Source of the DNA: an uncultured Saprospiraceae bacterium
Lineage (GTDB): Bacteria; Bacteroidota; Bacteroidia; Chitinophagales; Saprospiraceae
DNA: 59,429 nucleotides
Reading direction: 5' to 3'
Assembly (NCBI GenBank): GCA_937951685.1
Contig: CALFBG010000029.1
Span: forward strand, 1 to 59,429
Part shown: in pieces, positions 27,725 through 35,958 of the stretch
Numbering within the stretch: the first letter of the stretch is position 1
How the letters are laid out: each line of letters opens with the position of its first letter
Program-made: the position numbers and the translations under genes
The notes under the pieces: generated by a model
Told to the model about the DNA's origin: nothing
Database searches by the model: none
The model's input: the letters and a program-made list of their open reading frames with translations, nothing else

Positions 27725-28525
27725 CTAAAGATAGAACAAACCAGCAAGAATAGCGACCACACCGGCAACGAAGCAATAAATAGAAAAATAAGTCAATTTA
27801 CTATTTTTGACAATTTTAATCATCCAAGTACAAGCTAATAATCCGGTTAAAAAGGCCGCGAGAAAACCAGCACCGAGCGAAATAAATTCATCGTTGGAGA
27901 CGGCAAAATCATCACTCAGAAGATCCTTCGCAATTTTTCCAAAAATTAAAGGAACAACCATTAAAAAGGAAAACCTTGCAGCTCGTTCTCGATCAATACC
28001 CAAGAGCACTGATACCGAAATCGTAGCGCCCGACCGCGAAATTCCCGGCAAAATGGCAATCGCCTGTGCAATACCAATGAGCAAAGCATTCCCAAAGCTT
28101 ACTTTTTTATTAGTGTCTTTCGCCCGATCGGCCAAAAATAGTAATAAACCCGTGACCAAAAGCATCACCCCAACTAAAATAATCTGTCGATCAAAAAGCG
28201 TTTCCAAAATATCATCGAAGAAAACGCCAACCAAGGCGGCGGGAATCATAGATAAAATGATCTTAGCCGAAAATTCTGTTTCTTCGTTCCATTTGAATTG
28301 AAACAGGCCTTTTAGAATCTGTAGAATATCTTTCCAGAAAATAATAATGGTACTTAGTGCGGTGGCGCCGTGTAAGACCACAGATTTGAGCATACTTTGC
28401 TTCGCAATACTATCATCAGCCAAGAAAAACTTGGCTAATTCTAAGTGTCCACTACTACTGACGGGCAAAAACTCCGTAAGACCTTGAATGATCCCCAGAA
28501 TAATATCATTGAGAATATCTTGCAT
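27725..28525 (-). CDS. uppP: Undecaprenyl-diphosphate phosphatase
   Basis: UppP (BacA) dephosphorylates undecaprenyl pyrophosphate in the inner membrane so that the lipid carrier can be reused for cell-wall and surface polysaccharide synthesis. The 266-residue protein has about eight helices. The N-terminal motif GIIQGLTEFLPVSSSGHL (residues 12-29) and the second motif LPGISRSGATIS near residue 160 are the two catalytic repeats. It lies between DUF3098 and truB on the same strand, an arrangement typical of Bacteroidota. Confidence 0.95.
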   Translation of the reverse strand: MQDILNDIILGIIQGLTEFLPVSSSGHLELAKFFLADDSIAKQSMLKSVVLHGATALSTIIIFWKDILQILKGLFQFKWNEETEFSAKIILSMIPAALVGVFFDDILETLFDRQIILVGVMLLVTGLLLFLADRAKDTNKKVSFGNALLIGIAQAIAILPGISRSGATISVSVLLGIDRERAARFSFLMVVPLIFGKIAKDLLSDDFAVSNDEFISLGAGFLAAFLTGLLACTWMIKIVKNSKLTYFSIYCFVAGVVAILAGLFYL

Positions 28526-28831
28526 GTTGTTGGTTTAGTTTGAATCAATCTTTAGCGTATTCCTAGAGCAAAACGCAAAGCTTAAGCCAAAATTGGTCTA
28601 TCCTAAGAAAGATGGAGCACGCGTTCTCGAAATTGGAGGATTTAGGAAAAGAAAGCACCAATCGTTGCTGCCGATAGTTAGCTTTTATTAGCCCAAGATC
28701 AACCTTTAACAAAAGGCGAATACTAACGCAGCAAAGCGGTAGCCAATGAAAATAAAGCTTTTCCTTTCCTATGAAGTTTTTAAACAACTTCTATAAAAGA
28801 AAAAGAATGCTGCAAACAATTGCTTAATTTT
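28526..28831. other. Intergenic region between DUF3098 gene and uppP
   Basis: This gap of about 300 bp inside an otherwise collinear run has no convincing gene. GAAGTTTTTAAACAACTTC (about 28772-28790) is a near-palindrome that resembles the family A terminal repeat. The rest shares the GCAAAGC-rich style of the other intergenic repeats. It may be a decayed element inserted in the operon. Confidence 0.4.
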
Positions 28832-29173
28832 TTACTTGAAAATAGCGTAAATCTCTACGGCAATCCCCGCAAGAATAACGATGGGCGCCAAAACCGTACG
28901 TCTAAAACCATAAATGATATCTGGATCCCAAGTATTCGGATCTGGCATGGAACCACCGGACATCAGTAGCAGACCGAGGGTAATCAAAGCCGCGCCAACG
29001 CCCATATAGATATAGTTCTCTCGCCCAAAAATGAGCGCTTCATTTTTGTCTACCGCGACCGTTGAAGTTTTTCTGTTAGAAACAGTAGGGCTAATCGTTC
29101 TTTTTTCCGCATCCGAAGCATTGGACTTGGAAGTGGTAACGACTACTTTTTTCTTATTAGATTTCTTACTCAT
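28832..29173 (-). CDS. DUF3098 membrane protein
   Basis: The 113-residue protein has a Lys/Ser/Thr-rich cytosolic N-terminus of about 50 residues and two membrane helices. The first is YIYMGVGAALITLGLLLMSG and the second lies at the C-terminus (LAPIVILAGIAVEIYAIF). The PDPNTWDPDIIYGFRRT loop between them is the DUF3098 hallmark, found in Bacteroidota and commonly next to ftsX and uppP. A helper role in division or envelope synthesis is inferred only from neighbours. Confidence 0.85.
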   Translation of the reverse strand: MSKKSNKKKVVVTTSKSNASDAEKRTISPTVSNRKTSTVAVDKNEALIFGRENYIYMGVGAALITLGLLLMSGGSMPDPNTWDPDIIYGFRRTVLAPIVILAGIAVEIYAIFK

Positions 29174-29417
29174 ATTATTTACTTTAGAAATACGTTCAAA
29201 ACGCGAATAGGTTCTACTTTTGGGTAATTAGCGCGAATTTAAATGCTTAGGTTTGGCGGTAGCCCAAAAATTAAATGCACTAATCTTATCCAATTGAACT
29301 CCTTTTTTTGCAAAAAAAAGCAATTTATTGCGATAAAAATAATTCACCTCTATCTAAATTTGCGGCAACGCTTTAAAAAACGTTTTTTTAGCTTCAATCT
29401 TGCCTATCCGAGAGATT

Positions 29418-30284
29418 TTAATACAAATCGTCCAAGCGCATGGCTAAGTACTTGTACACAATAAAATAGGTGCTTAAGCTCATAATTAAAATACCGAGTG
29501 CCATTAAACCAATGAATACGATTAGTAAACTTGGTAGATCTTGCCAAGGATGAACCGAGGGAAAATTTTCTTGCACAAAAAACAGGACTAGACATAGCAA
29601 ACCAATTGCCAAGAGCGAACTAAGGAAGCCACTGCGTAAACTTCGCCACAAATATGGCTTACTGATGAATTCCCAAGAAGCACCTACCAATTCCATATTT
29701 TTGATCAAAAAACGATTGGCGTATAAGGCTAAACGAACGGTATTATGGATTAAACTAATGGCGACGAGTAAAAACAAAAGACCTAGCACCATCGCTATCC
29801 AAGCCATTTGACTCAAATTAGCAGCAACCGAATCTAGCAAATCTTCTCTGTAGTAAACATCATTGACAAAATCCTGTGCCCTTAAATCCTGCGTGATAGA
29901 TTGGATATTTTCAGGGGTAAGGTAACTAGAGTTGAGGTTGAATTGAATCACATTATATAATGGATTTACCATCTCCATGGCCAGCAAGTCTTCGCCTAAG
30001 GCTGCGCGCATCATTTCCAAAGCTTCCTTTTTTGAAATACGTTGAATCGAAGCTTTTTTAGTGTAGCGTTGTTTGGCTAGAAACTGTTCAATGCTTAGCA
30101 TATCAGTAGTTGTAGCGCCATTTTCTATCTCTACGATCAAGTTAATCTGTTCTTTATAATTTTGCACCAATTGATTGGCCTGAATGGCTAATACACTAAA
30201 AAAGCCAAGCAGAAACAGGACTAGTGCGACACTAAGTGTTGCGTAGAAAAAATTAGGTTTTGACCGAATTCCGTTCGATGACAT
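29418..30284 (-). CDS. ftsX: Cell division protein FtsX
   Basis: FtsX is the permease part of the FtsEX complex that relays signals to peptidoglycan hydrolases during septation. The 288-residue protein has an N-terminal helix (FYATLSVALVLFLLGFFSVLA), an extracytoplasmic domain of about residues 40-160, and three C-terminal helices (MAWIAMVLGLLFLLVAISLI, FLSSLLAIGLLCLVLFFV, LLIVFIGLMALGILIMSL). Motifs NTVRLALYANRFLIKNMELVGAS and KPYLWRSLRSG are typical. ftsE is not in the window. It is the first gene of the run that includes DUF3098, uppP and truB. Confidence 0.9.
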   Translation of the reverse strand: MSSNGIRSKPNFFYATLSVALVLFLLGFFSVLAIQANQLVQNYKEQINLIVEIENGATTTDMLSIEQFLAKQRYTKKASIQRISKKEALEMMRAALGEDLLAMEMVNPLYNVIQFNLNSSYLTPENIQSITQDLRAQDFVNDVYYREDLLDSVAANLSQMAWIAMVLGLLFLLVAISLIHNTVRLALYANRFLIKNMELVGASWEFISKPYLWRSLRSGFLSSLLAIGLLCLVLFFVQENFPSVHPWQDLPSLLIVFIGLMALGILIMSLSTYFIVYKYLAMRLDDLY

Positions 30285-30718
30285 AGATTTTGCGCGCTTA
30301 AGTATGTATCAAGTAGCAATGCAAATTAACTCACGGATTAACTTGCTTCCTCTTTTGAGCAGCTTCTTCGTTGCTCAAAGCCTTCCTAAGCAACGGCTTA
30401 GGGTGATTTTCGTGCCTCGATGCTACTCAGGCGCACAAATTACTAAATAATTACATACTTTTCCGCTTAAGTAGCTAAGAAGCAGCAGGAAGCGGAACTA
30501 ATCAAAAGCAATCTTTTGGAGCGCGGAATCGTTTTACTTTAGGCGAGTGGGGGATTAAGGATTTGGTGACCTTGATATAAATCACTAATTTGAGTGCCGA
30601 AAATTTGTAGATGCATTACTCCAGAATGGAAGCTTAATATAACCGGTTTGAATATTTTACAATAGCCTCAATGTTCATGTTGAAAGTTATCAATTATTAC
30701 GGCCATAATATTACCGCA
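30285..30718. other. Gene-free region with hairpins between ftsX and the next gene
   Basis: This holds the divergent promoters and repeat-like DNA. CCTAAGC at 30385-30391 pairs with GCTTAGG at 30396-30402, and GAGCA pairs with TGCTC just before it (about 30356-30375). CTTAAGTATGTA near 30299 and ACATACTT...CTTAAGTA near 30453-30472 face each other. The composition resembles 31924-32429. No gene is supported. Confidence 0.4.
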
Positions 30719-31333
30719 ATGAATAAAACCTTATCTAACCAACGATTATATCGTTTGCTTTTTTTACTGCTGAGTTTCAGTCTAACGACACTTGGCACAG
30801 CACAAATTCGCCTAGAAAATCCTTCTTTCGAAGGAGAACCTCAGGATGCGACGATGCCAGCGGGCTGGCATGCTTGTGCCCAAGGTACTACGCCCGATAT
30901 TCTTCCCGGCGCTTGGGGCGTTCGACAAGAAGCTTCGGACGGGGATACTTACATGGGATTAATTACGCGGGATGATGGTTCTTGGGAAAGTGTTGGGCAA
31001 CGCTTGAGTGAGCCCATGAAAGCAAAAGAATGTTATGGCATCAGCATGGACTTGGCGCGATCAGATACTTATTTGGGCTATAGTATGCCGCTAAAGTTGA
31101 AAATCTGGGGTTGCAAAACGAAATGTTCGAAAGACCAACTACTCGGGGAAACGGATTTTATTAAGCATACAGACTGGAAGCGTTATCCATTTGCTTTCGT
31201 GCCGAATGAGGATTATAATTATATCATTTTTGAGGCACAATATATCTCGGGGATTAGCTTTGCGTATAAGGGTAACATTTTGGTAGATAATTGCTCAACG
31301 ATTGATCGCTGTACCCGGGCTTCGTTGGAGTAG
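30719..31333 (+). CDS. Exported protein with carbohydrate-binding-like domain
   Basis: ATG 30719 is preferred over upstream ATGs because it starts directly before a signal peptide (LLFLLLSFSLTTLGTAQ), giving 204 residues. The mature part starts IRLENPSFEGEPQDATMPAGW, a pattern typical of galactose-binding-like or CBM-type jelly-roll domains, and continues to YNYIIFEAQYIS and ILVDNCSTI. Similar domains occur at the N-termini of Bacteroidota gliding or OmpA-linked proteins; here the domain stands alone, without a sorting domain. The ligand is unknown. Confidence 0.6.
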   Translation: MNKTLSNQRLYRLLFLLLSFSLTTLGTAQIRLENPSFEGEPQDATMPAGWHACAQGTTPDILPGAWGVRQEASDGDTYMGLITRDDGSWESVGQRLSEPMKAKECYGISMDLARSDTYLGYSMPLKLKIWGCKTKCSKDQLLGETDFIKHTDWKRYPFAFVPNEDYNYIIFEAQYISGISFAYKGNILVDNCSTIDRCTRASLE

Positions 31334-31381
31334 GAAGGATTAGGAGCATTGGGAAATAACGATGTCATGTGTCATGTCCTG

Positions 31382-31420
31382 AAAAAAGGAAGCAACGAAT
31401 TGAATCGTGCTTCCTTTTTT
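31382..31420. terminator. Bidirectional terminator
   Basis: AAAAAAGGAAGCA (31382-31394) pairs perfectly with TGCTTCCTTTTTT (31408-31420). It lies between two convergent genes and can serve both. Directly after it, A-plus-T-run units repeat to 31444 (a homopolymer-rich microsatellite). Confidence 0.8.
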
Positions 31421-31452
31421 ATTTTTTTATTTTTTTATTTTTTTAGGAAAAC

Positions 31453-31923
31453 TTATTGCTTTTCCGCTGCTTTGGCCTCCTTGGCTAATTCTTCCGCCTC
31501 GTCGTATAATTCTTTAATCTCTTCGACTAATTTTTCTTTATCTGCTTTGGCTGCTTCGCCCGTTTCTTCGGAAGCTTCTTTTGCCTTTGCGGATAGTTGA
31601 TCTTTTTTGGCTTCTAATTCTTTGATGCGCTGTAAAATATGGCTATTTTCGTTGACTTCATCTTTCATTTTATCGAATAATCCCGTGATTTTTTCTAGGG
31701 CACCGTCGTACTTTCCTTGATCCAATTTTTCTCTTTCCGACTTAAAAAGGTCCAGCGTAGATTTCCCTAACTCTAAAGTAGACTTCCCGATTTTTTTAGT
31801 TTGAGCGAAGATATTCCTTGAAACTTCCTTTTCGGCTTCTGTCCCAAAGAAATAGTTGTAAGAGACAATGCCAATGGCTAGGAATATGGCTAATTTTAAT
31901 AATGTCTTGATCATAGTTATCAA
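31453..31923 (-). CDS. Membrane-anchored coiled-coil protein, unknown function
   Basis: The 156-residue protein has an N-terminal hydrophobic helix (LLKLAIFLAIGIVSYNYFFG), then a charged, strongly helical region with heptad-like Leu spacing (IQRIKELEAKKDQLSAKAKE, then Lys/Glu/Ala-rich). The first residues MITMIK offer two starts (31923 or 31914). It is probably a membrane-tethered coiled coil facing the periplasm or cytosol. I do not recognise a family. It stands alone. Confidence 0.6.
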   Translation of the reverse strand: MITMIKTLLKLAIFLAIGIVSYNYFFGTEAEKEVSRNIFAQTKKIGKSTLELGKSTLDLFKSEREKLDQGKYDGALEKITGLFDKMKDEVNENSHILQRIKELEAKKDQLSAKAKEASEETGEAAKADKEKLVEEIKELYDEAEELAKEAKAAEKQ

Positions 31924-32429
31924 TTTTATTGGAAAAAATTTTGGCTAAGATAAGCAAAAATACGTCATCTTATTTATTTGCGTTGCTTTTTCAGTAAGAG
32001 AACTTATTGCCAACAAATGAGCTTTACAATGGCAAAGCAATAAGCGTTATCCTTTGCTAAGTAAGGATTTGAGCAACGCAGCGGCGGTGAAAAAGGAGAT
32101 GCAAGTTAATCTGTGATTCAATGCTGCGAACCTACTTAAGCTCAATTTATTTTAAATAGCCACTACGCAAGTCTAGCGTTTTTATGGACATTTTGCTACA
32201 TTTTCCATATTTTCGCAGCTTGCTTTAAGAAACTTTTTTCGCAAGAAGGAAGTTATTAGCTAAAAGAAGTTGAATTTTGGATGAGATACGAAACAGGCGG
32301 ACTAGATAAAGTGCTGATAATCAAAGTGCAATCGGTTTCAATTTCGAAGTATTAGGTTTTACTAATCGACTAAAAAAAAATTAGCATAGATCACAACCTC
32401 CAACAAAATCATTGATAATAAAATAAATT
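31924..32429. other. Gene-free structured intergenic region upstream of leuS
   Basis: There is no gene. Nested hairpins are present: CTTATTG (about 32003-32009) faces CAATAAG (about 32038-32044); and GCGTT (32044-32048) with ATCCTT (32049-32054) faces AAGGAT (32063-32068) and AACGC (32075-32079). CCTACTTAAG near 32131-32140 matches the family B arm. The leuS promoter must lie here, but I could not pick a consensus pair. Confidence 0.4.
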
Positions 32430-35400
32430 ATGGACTACCAACCGAGAGTTATTGAAAAAAAGTGGCGGCAATATTGGAAAGAAAAGGAGACTTATAAAGT
32501 AAGCCACGAAAGTGATAAACCTAAGTTTTATGTATTAGATATGTTTCCCTATCCTTCGGGTTCTGGTTTGCACGTTGGTCATCCACTCGGCTACATTGCC
32601 TCGGATATCTTTTCTAGGTTTAAACGTTTGAAAGGCTTCAACGTATTGCATCCCATGGGCTACGATGCTTTTGGCTTGCCTGCGGAGCAATATGCAATTC
32701 AAAGAGGCGTACATCCTGCTATTTCTACGGCGGAGAATATTGAACGCTATCGAGAACAGTTGGATAATTTAGGTTTTGATTACGATTGGTCCAGACAAGT
32801 CAAAACGAGTGATCCTAATTATTACAAATGGACACAATGGATTTTCATCCAACTTTTTGAGCACTATTATAATCAAGCTTCCGCGAAAGCAGAAACGATT
32901 GTTTCCTTAGTGGCACAATTCGAAAAAGAAGGGAACGCTGCCGTAAAAGCTGCGACGACTCAAGAGGATATTTTTACCGCGGAGGAGTGGAACGCGATGT
33001 CACCCGCCGAGCAAGATGCTATTTTGATGAATTACCGTTTGGCTTACCGCAAAAAAGGCTTCGTCAATTGGTGTGAAGCTTTAGGTACCGTCTTGGCGAA
33101 CGACGAAGTCAAAGATGGCTTATCCGAGCGGGGCGCACACCCAGTAGAAAAAAGAGCGATGTTGCAATGGTCGTTGCGTATTACCGCCTACGCAGAACGC
33201 TTGCTACGAGATATGGAAAATTTGGAATGGTCTGATGCTTTAAAAGCAATGCAACGGAATTGGATTGGTCGCTCGGAAGGCGCGCAATTATTTTTCAAAT
33301 TGGAAGGCAACACCGAGCAAATTGAAGTTTTTACGACTCGTCCCGATACGATTTTTGGAGCGACGTATATCGTTTTGGCACCAGAACACGACTTAGTCAG
33401 TCAATTAACGACGGACGCACAACGAATCGCCATCGAAGCGTACCAAGAATACGTCAATGCTCGCTCGGAGCGAGAAAGAATGTCGGAAGTCAAAGAAGTA
33501 ACGGGCGCATTCACGGGCGCTTACGCCATCAATCCATTCACCCAAGAAAGAATCCCAATTTGGATTGGCGAATACGTCTTGAAAGATTACGGTACCGGAG
33601 CGATCATGGCAGTACCTAGCGATGATGATCGCGATCACGCTTTTGCCGAAAAGTTCGACTTGCCGATCATTGAGGTGATTGATAAATCAGCTTATCCGGG
33701 CGCCACTCGTCACGATAAGTTGGGCAAAATGATTAATTCTGGATTTTTAGACGGGATGGAAGTGCCCGCTGCAATTGAAGCGGCCTTGAAGAAGATCGAA
33801 GAAATGGCCATTGGAGTGCGTAAAGTCAATTATAGATTACGAGACGCGAATTACAGCCGACAACGATATTGGGGAGAACCGTTCCCCGTATTTTATGATG
33901 AAAACGGCGTTTCTAAGGCGATGGACTTATCCAATTTGCCCTTGGAATTACCAGATTTGGAGGACTTTAAGCCTGCCTCCGGTGGGAAATCTCCTTTGGC
34001 AAGAAAAACGGAATGGGTTAATTTTTCGGAAGGATACGAACGAGAAACCGATACGATGCCTGGTTTTGCGGGTTCTTCTTGGTACTTTTTCCGCTATATG
34101 GATCCGAACAACTCAGAGCGTTTTGCTAGTGAGGATGCCTTAAATTATTGGCGAGAAGTAGACCTTTACGTTGGTGGCACGGAGCACGCAGTAGGTCATT
34201 TGATGTATTCGCGCTTTTGGAATAAGTTTCTTTTTGATAAAGGATTAGTCCCTTCCAATGAGCCGTTCAAAAAATTGATCAACCAAGGTATGATTCAGGG
34301 GCGATCTAATTTCGTTTATCGAGCCAACGAAGCCTTTGCGGAGGTTTTCTTTGAGCAAAAGATGAAAGATTTAGACTTGGATTTTCATACGGAATTTCCA
34401 GTAGGCGGTGCAATGGTAGATTTCGCTTTTCCGGAGCAAAAGTTAGTGATCGAATTGAAAAACTCACGTAGTTTAGCTCGATTTGTAGAAGAACAAACAC
34501 CAATGATCGAAGCGCAAGGCTTTAAATTACTAGCCATTTCCGTAGAAGAAATTGCGGCTAATATACTTAGTTTTGATACGATCTTAGCGCGAGTCAAGAA
34601 AGCGTTAAAAGGAGAAATTGAACCGACTCGTTTTGACGGCTTTACGCCTAATCCAGCCTTCATCTCCTTGGATGAAGTAAGTGACCATCGCTTGGTAAGT
34701 GCTATTCACGTTGATATTAATTTAGTAGATAATGATATTTTGGACGTAGAGGCTTTCAAAGCTTCTCGGGAAGAATATGCAAACGCTATTTTCGTACTCA
34801 ATGAACAAGGGAAATACAAATGCGGACACTTGGTTGAAAAAATGTCGAAGTCGAAGTATAATGTACAAAACCCAGATGACCTCGTTGAGAAATACGGCGC
34901 AGATGCTTTGAGAATGTTTGAAATGTTCTTAGGTCCCATTGAGCAATCTAAACCTTGGGACACGAAAGGAATTGACGGTGTCTCTAAGTTTTTGAGAAGG
35001 TTTTGGGGCTTGTTTTTCAATGAAGCGGGCGAGTTGAGTATTAGCGAAGCGCAGCCGACTAAAGAAGAATTGAAAGTTGCGCATTTAGCGATTAAAAAAG
35101 TGAACGAAGATATCGAACGTTTTTCTTTTAATACTTGTGTGAGTGGATTCATGGTTGCCGCCAACGATTTACGGAAATTAAACTGTAATAAGCGAGCGGT
35201 CTTGGAAGATTTGGTCATTTTGATCGCACCTTTCGCACCACACATGGCAGAAGAATTATGGCATTTATTAGGACATCAAGAAAGTGTTACCAAAGCGAGT
35301 TATCCAGTAGCTAATTTGGAGTATTTACAGGAAGATTCCGTGGAATATCCTGTTTGTGTCAATGGTAAAAAGCGTGCTTTGGCCAGTTTTGCAAAAGATG

Positions 35401-35525
35401 CCTCCAAAGAAGACATGGAGCAATTTGCCTTGAATATGGAAGAAGTGAAAAAATGGACTACAGATAAAACGGTACGCAAAGTAATTGTCGTGCCGGGAAG
35501 AATGATTAACGTGGTAGTAGGCTAG
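32430..35525 (+). CDS. leuS: Leucyl-tRNA synthetase with inserted nuclease-like domain
   Basis: LeuRS charges tRNA-Leu in the cytosol. The 1031-residue protein has the class I HIGH motif region (PYPSGSGLHVGHPLGY, about residues 38-53), the editing domain with TTRPDTIFGATY (about residue 295), LINQGMIQGRSNFVYR (616-631), EKMSKSKYN with KMSKS at 804-808 and a C-terminal anticodon-binding part. Most Bacteroidota LeuRS are about 920-950 residues. The surplus lies at residues 632-737, where a DUF559/Vsr-like PD-(D/E)XK unit sits in frame: VGGAMVDF (Asp664), LVIELKN (Glu675, Lys677), then GFKLLAISVEEI. All synthetase motifs are intact, so the enzyme should work. Confidence 0.95.
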   Translation: MDYQPRVIEKKWRQYWKEKETYKVSHESDKPKFYVLDMFPYPSGSGLHVGHPLGYIASDIFSRFKRLKGFNVLHPMGYDAFGLPAEQYAIQRGVHPAISTAENIERYREQLDNLGFDYDWSRQVKTSDPNYYKWTQWIFIQLFEHYYNQASAKAETIVSLVAQFEKEGNAAVKAATTQEDIFTAEEWNAMSPAEQDAILMNYRLAYRKKGFVNWCEALGTVLANDEVKDGLSERGAHPVEKRAMLQWSLRITAYAERLLRDMENLEWSDALKAMQRNWIGRSEGAQLFFKLEGNTEQIEVFTTRPDTIFGATYIVLAPEHDLVSQLTTDAQRIAIEAYQEYVNARSERERMSEVKEVTGAFTGAYAINPFTQERIPIWIGEYVLKDYGTGAIMAVPSDDDRDHAFAEKFDLPIIEVIDKSAYPGATRHDKLGKMINSGFLDGMEVPAAIEAALKKIEEMAIGVRKVNYRLRDANYSRQRYWGEPFPVFYDENGVSKAMDLSNLPLELPDLEDFKPASGGKSPLARKTEWVNFSEGYERETDTMPGFAGSSWYFFRYMDPNNSERFASEDALNYWREVDLYVGGTEHAVGHLMYSRFWNKFLFDKGLVPSNEPFKKLINQGMIQGRSNFVYRANEAFAEVFFEQKMKDLDLDFHTEFPVGGAMVDFAFPEQKLVIELKNSRSLARFVEEQTPMIEAQGFKLLAISVEEIAANILSFDTILARVKKALKGEIEPTRFDGFTPNPAFISLDEVSDHRLVSAIHVDINLVDNDILDVEAFKASREEYANAIFVLNEQGKYKCGHLVEKMSKSKYNVQNPDDLVEKYGADALRMFEMFLGPIEQSKPWDTKGIDGVSKFLRRFWGLFFNEAGELSISEAQPTKEELKVAHLAIKKVNEDIERFSFNTCVSGFMVAANDLRKLNCNKRAVLEDLVILIAPFAPHMAEELWHLLGHQESVTKASYPVANLEYLQEDSVEYPVCVNGKKRALASFAKDASKEDMEQFALNMEEVKKWTTDKTVRKVIVVPGRMINVVVG
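34323..34640 (+). other. DUF559/Vsr-like PD-(D/E)XK domain inserted in LeuS
   Basis: Residues 632-737 of LeuS do not fit LeuRS. They show the order of DUF559 proteins: a helix (ANEAFAEVFFEQKMK), strand TEFPVGGAMVDFAFPEQ, strand KLVIELKN, a helix starting SRSLARFVEEQTPMIEAQG, strand FKLLAISVEEIAAN, and a last helix (ILARVKKAL). The D-x10-E-x-K spacing (664, 675, 677) fits the metal site of this nuclease superfamily. Normal LeuRS sequence resumes at FISLDEVSDHRLVSAIHVDI. Family assignment is from motif recognition only. Confidence 0.7.
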
Positions 35526-35562
35526 TACCGTTTACTATACCTAAAAAAATATCTTAATGCTC

Positions 35563-35600
35563 AAATCCTTGCTTGATTACTGATCGGGCAAGGATTTTTT
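35563..35600 (+). terminator. Rho-independent terminator of leuS
   Basis: AAATCCTTGC (35563-35572) pairs with GCAAGGATTT (35588-35597) and a T-run follows. It lies 37 nt after the stop. Confidence 0.85.
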
Positions 35601-35850
35601 GTCTTTAAGTCATTGTTCCGCCTAAAATATTCGAGGAAACGGGTTCTAAAGTTTGTACTAATAATCTTAAAATTATTTTTTCTGAGAGAAATTTTCTATT
35701 TTGGGATAACACACCCATTTGATTGAATAAAACAATTTTATTCAACTGATTTCAACAAATTAAGCATAATAATTCCCCTTTAGGTTAAACAACTTCATTG
35801 GTATTTACTAAAATATCAAGGGCAATTATTATTTTGTTAAATCCCTAGTA
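35601..35850. other. AT-rich leader region before the giant secreted protein
   Basis: There is no gene and no clear structure; the sequence is AT-rich DNA that precedes the promoter at 35851. Confidence 0.35.
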
Positions 35851-35885
35851 TTTGTTCAGTACCAAGATCGAATCTATTACATTTG
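35851..35885 (+). promoter_or_regulatory. Candidate promoter of the giant secreted protein
   Basis: TTTG at 35851-35854 and TACATTTG at 35878-35885 are 23 bases apart, slightly longer than the 19-base ideal. The -7 element matches TAnnTTTG fully. The ATG is 74 nt downstream. Confidence 0.45.
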
Positions 35886-35958
35886 TGTCAAATATGTATT
35901 GCTTGGAGGCCAAAAAAAGCAAGCATACTAACATCCAAAAACCATCAAACTTATATCT

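Noticed and set aside
28563-28787. A 74-residue minus-strand open frame between DUF3098 and uppP
   Set aside because: Its composition (Leu/Phe/Cys-rich with no domain) and position in repeat-like DNA suggest a chance frame.
34385-34663. Frameshift or pseudogene in leuS because of the unusual insert
   Set aside because: The frame is continuous through the insert and all synthetase motifs on both sides are intact.
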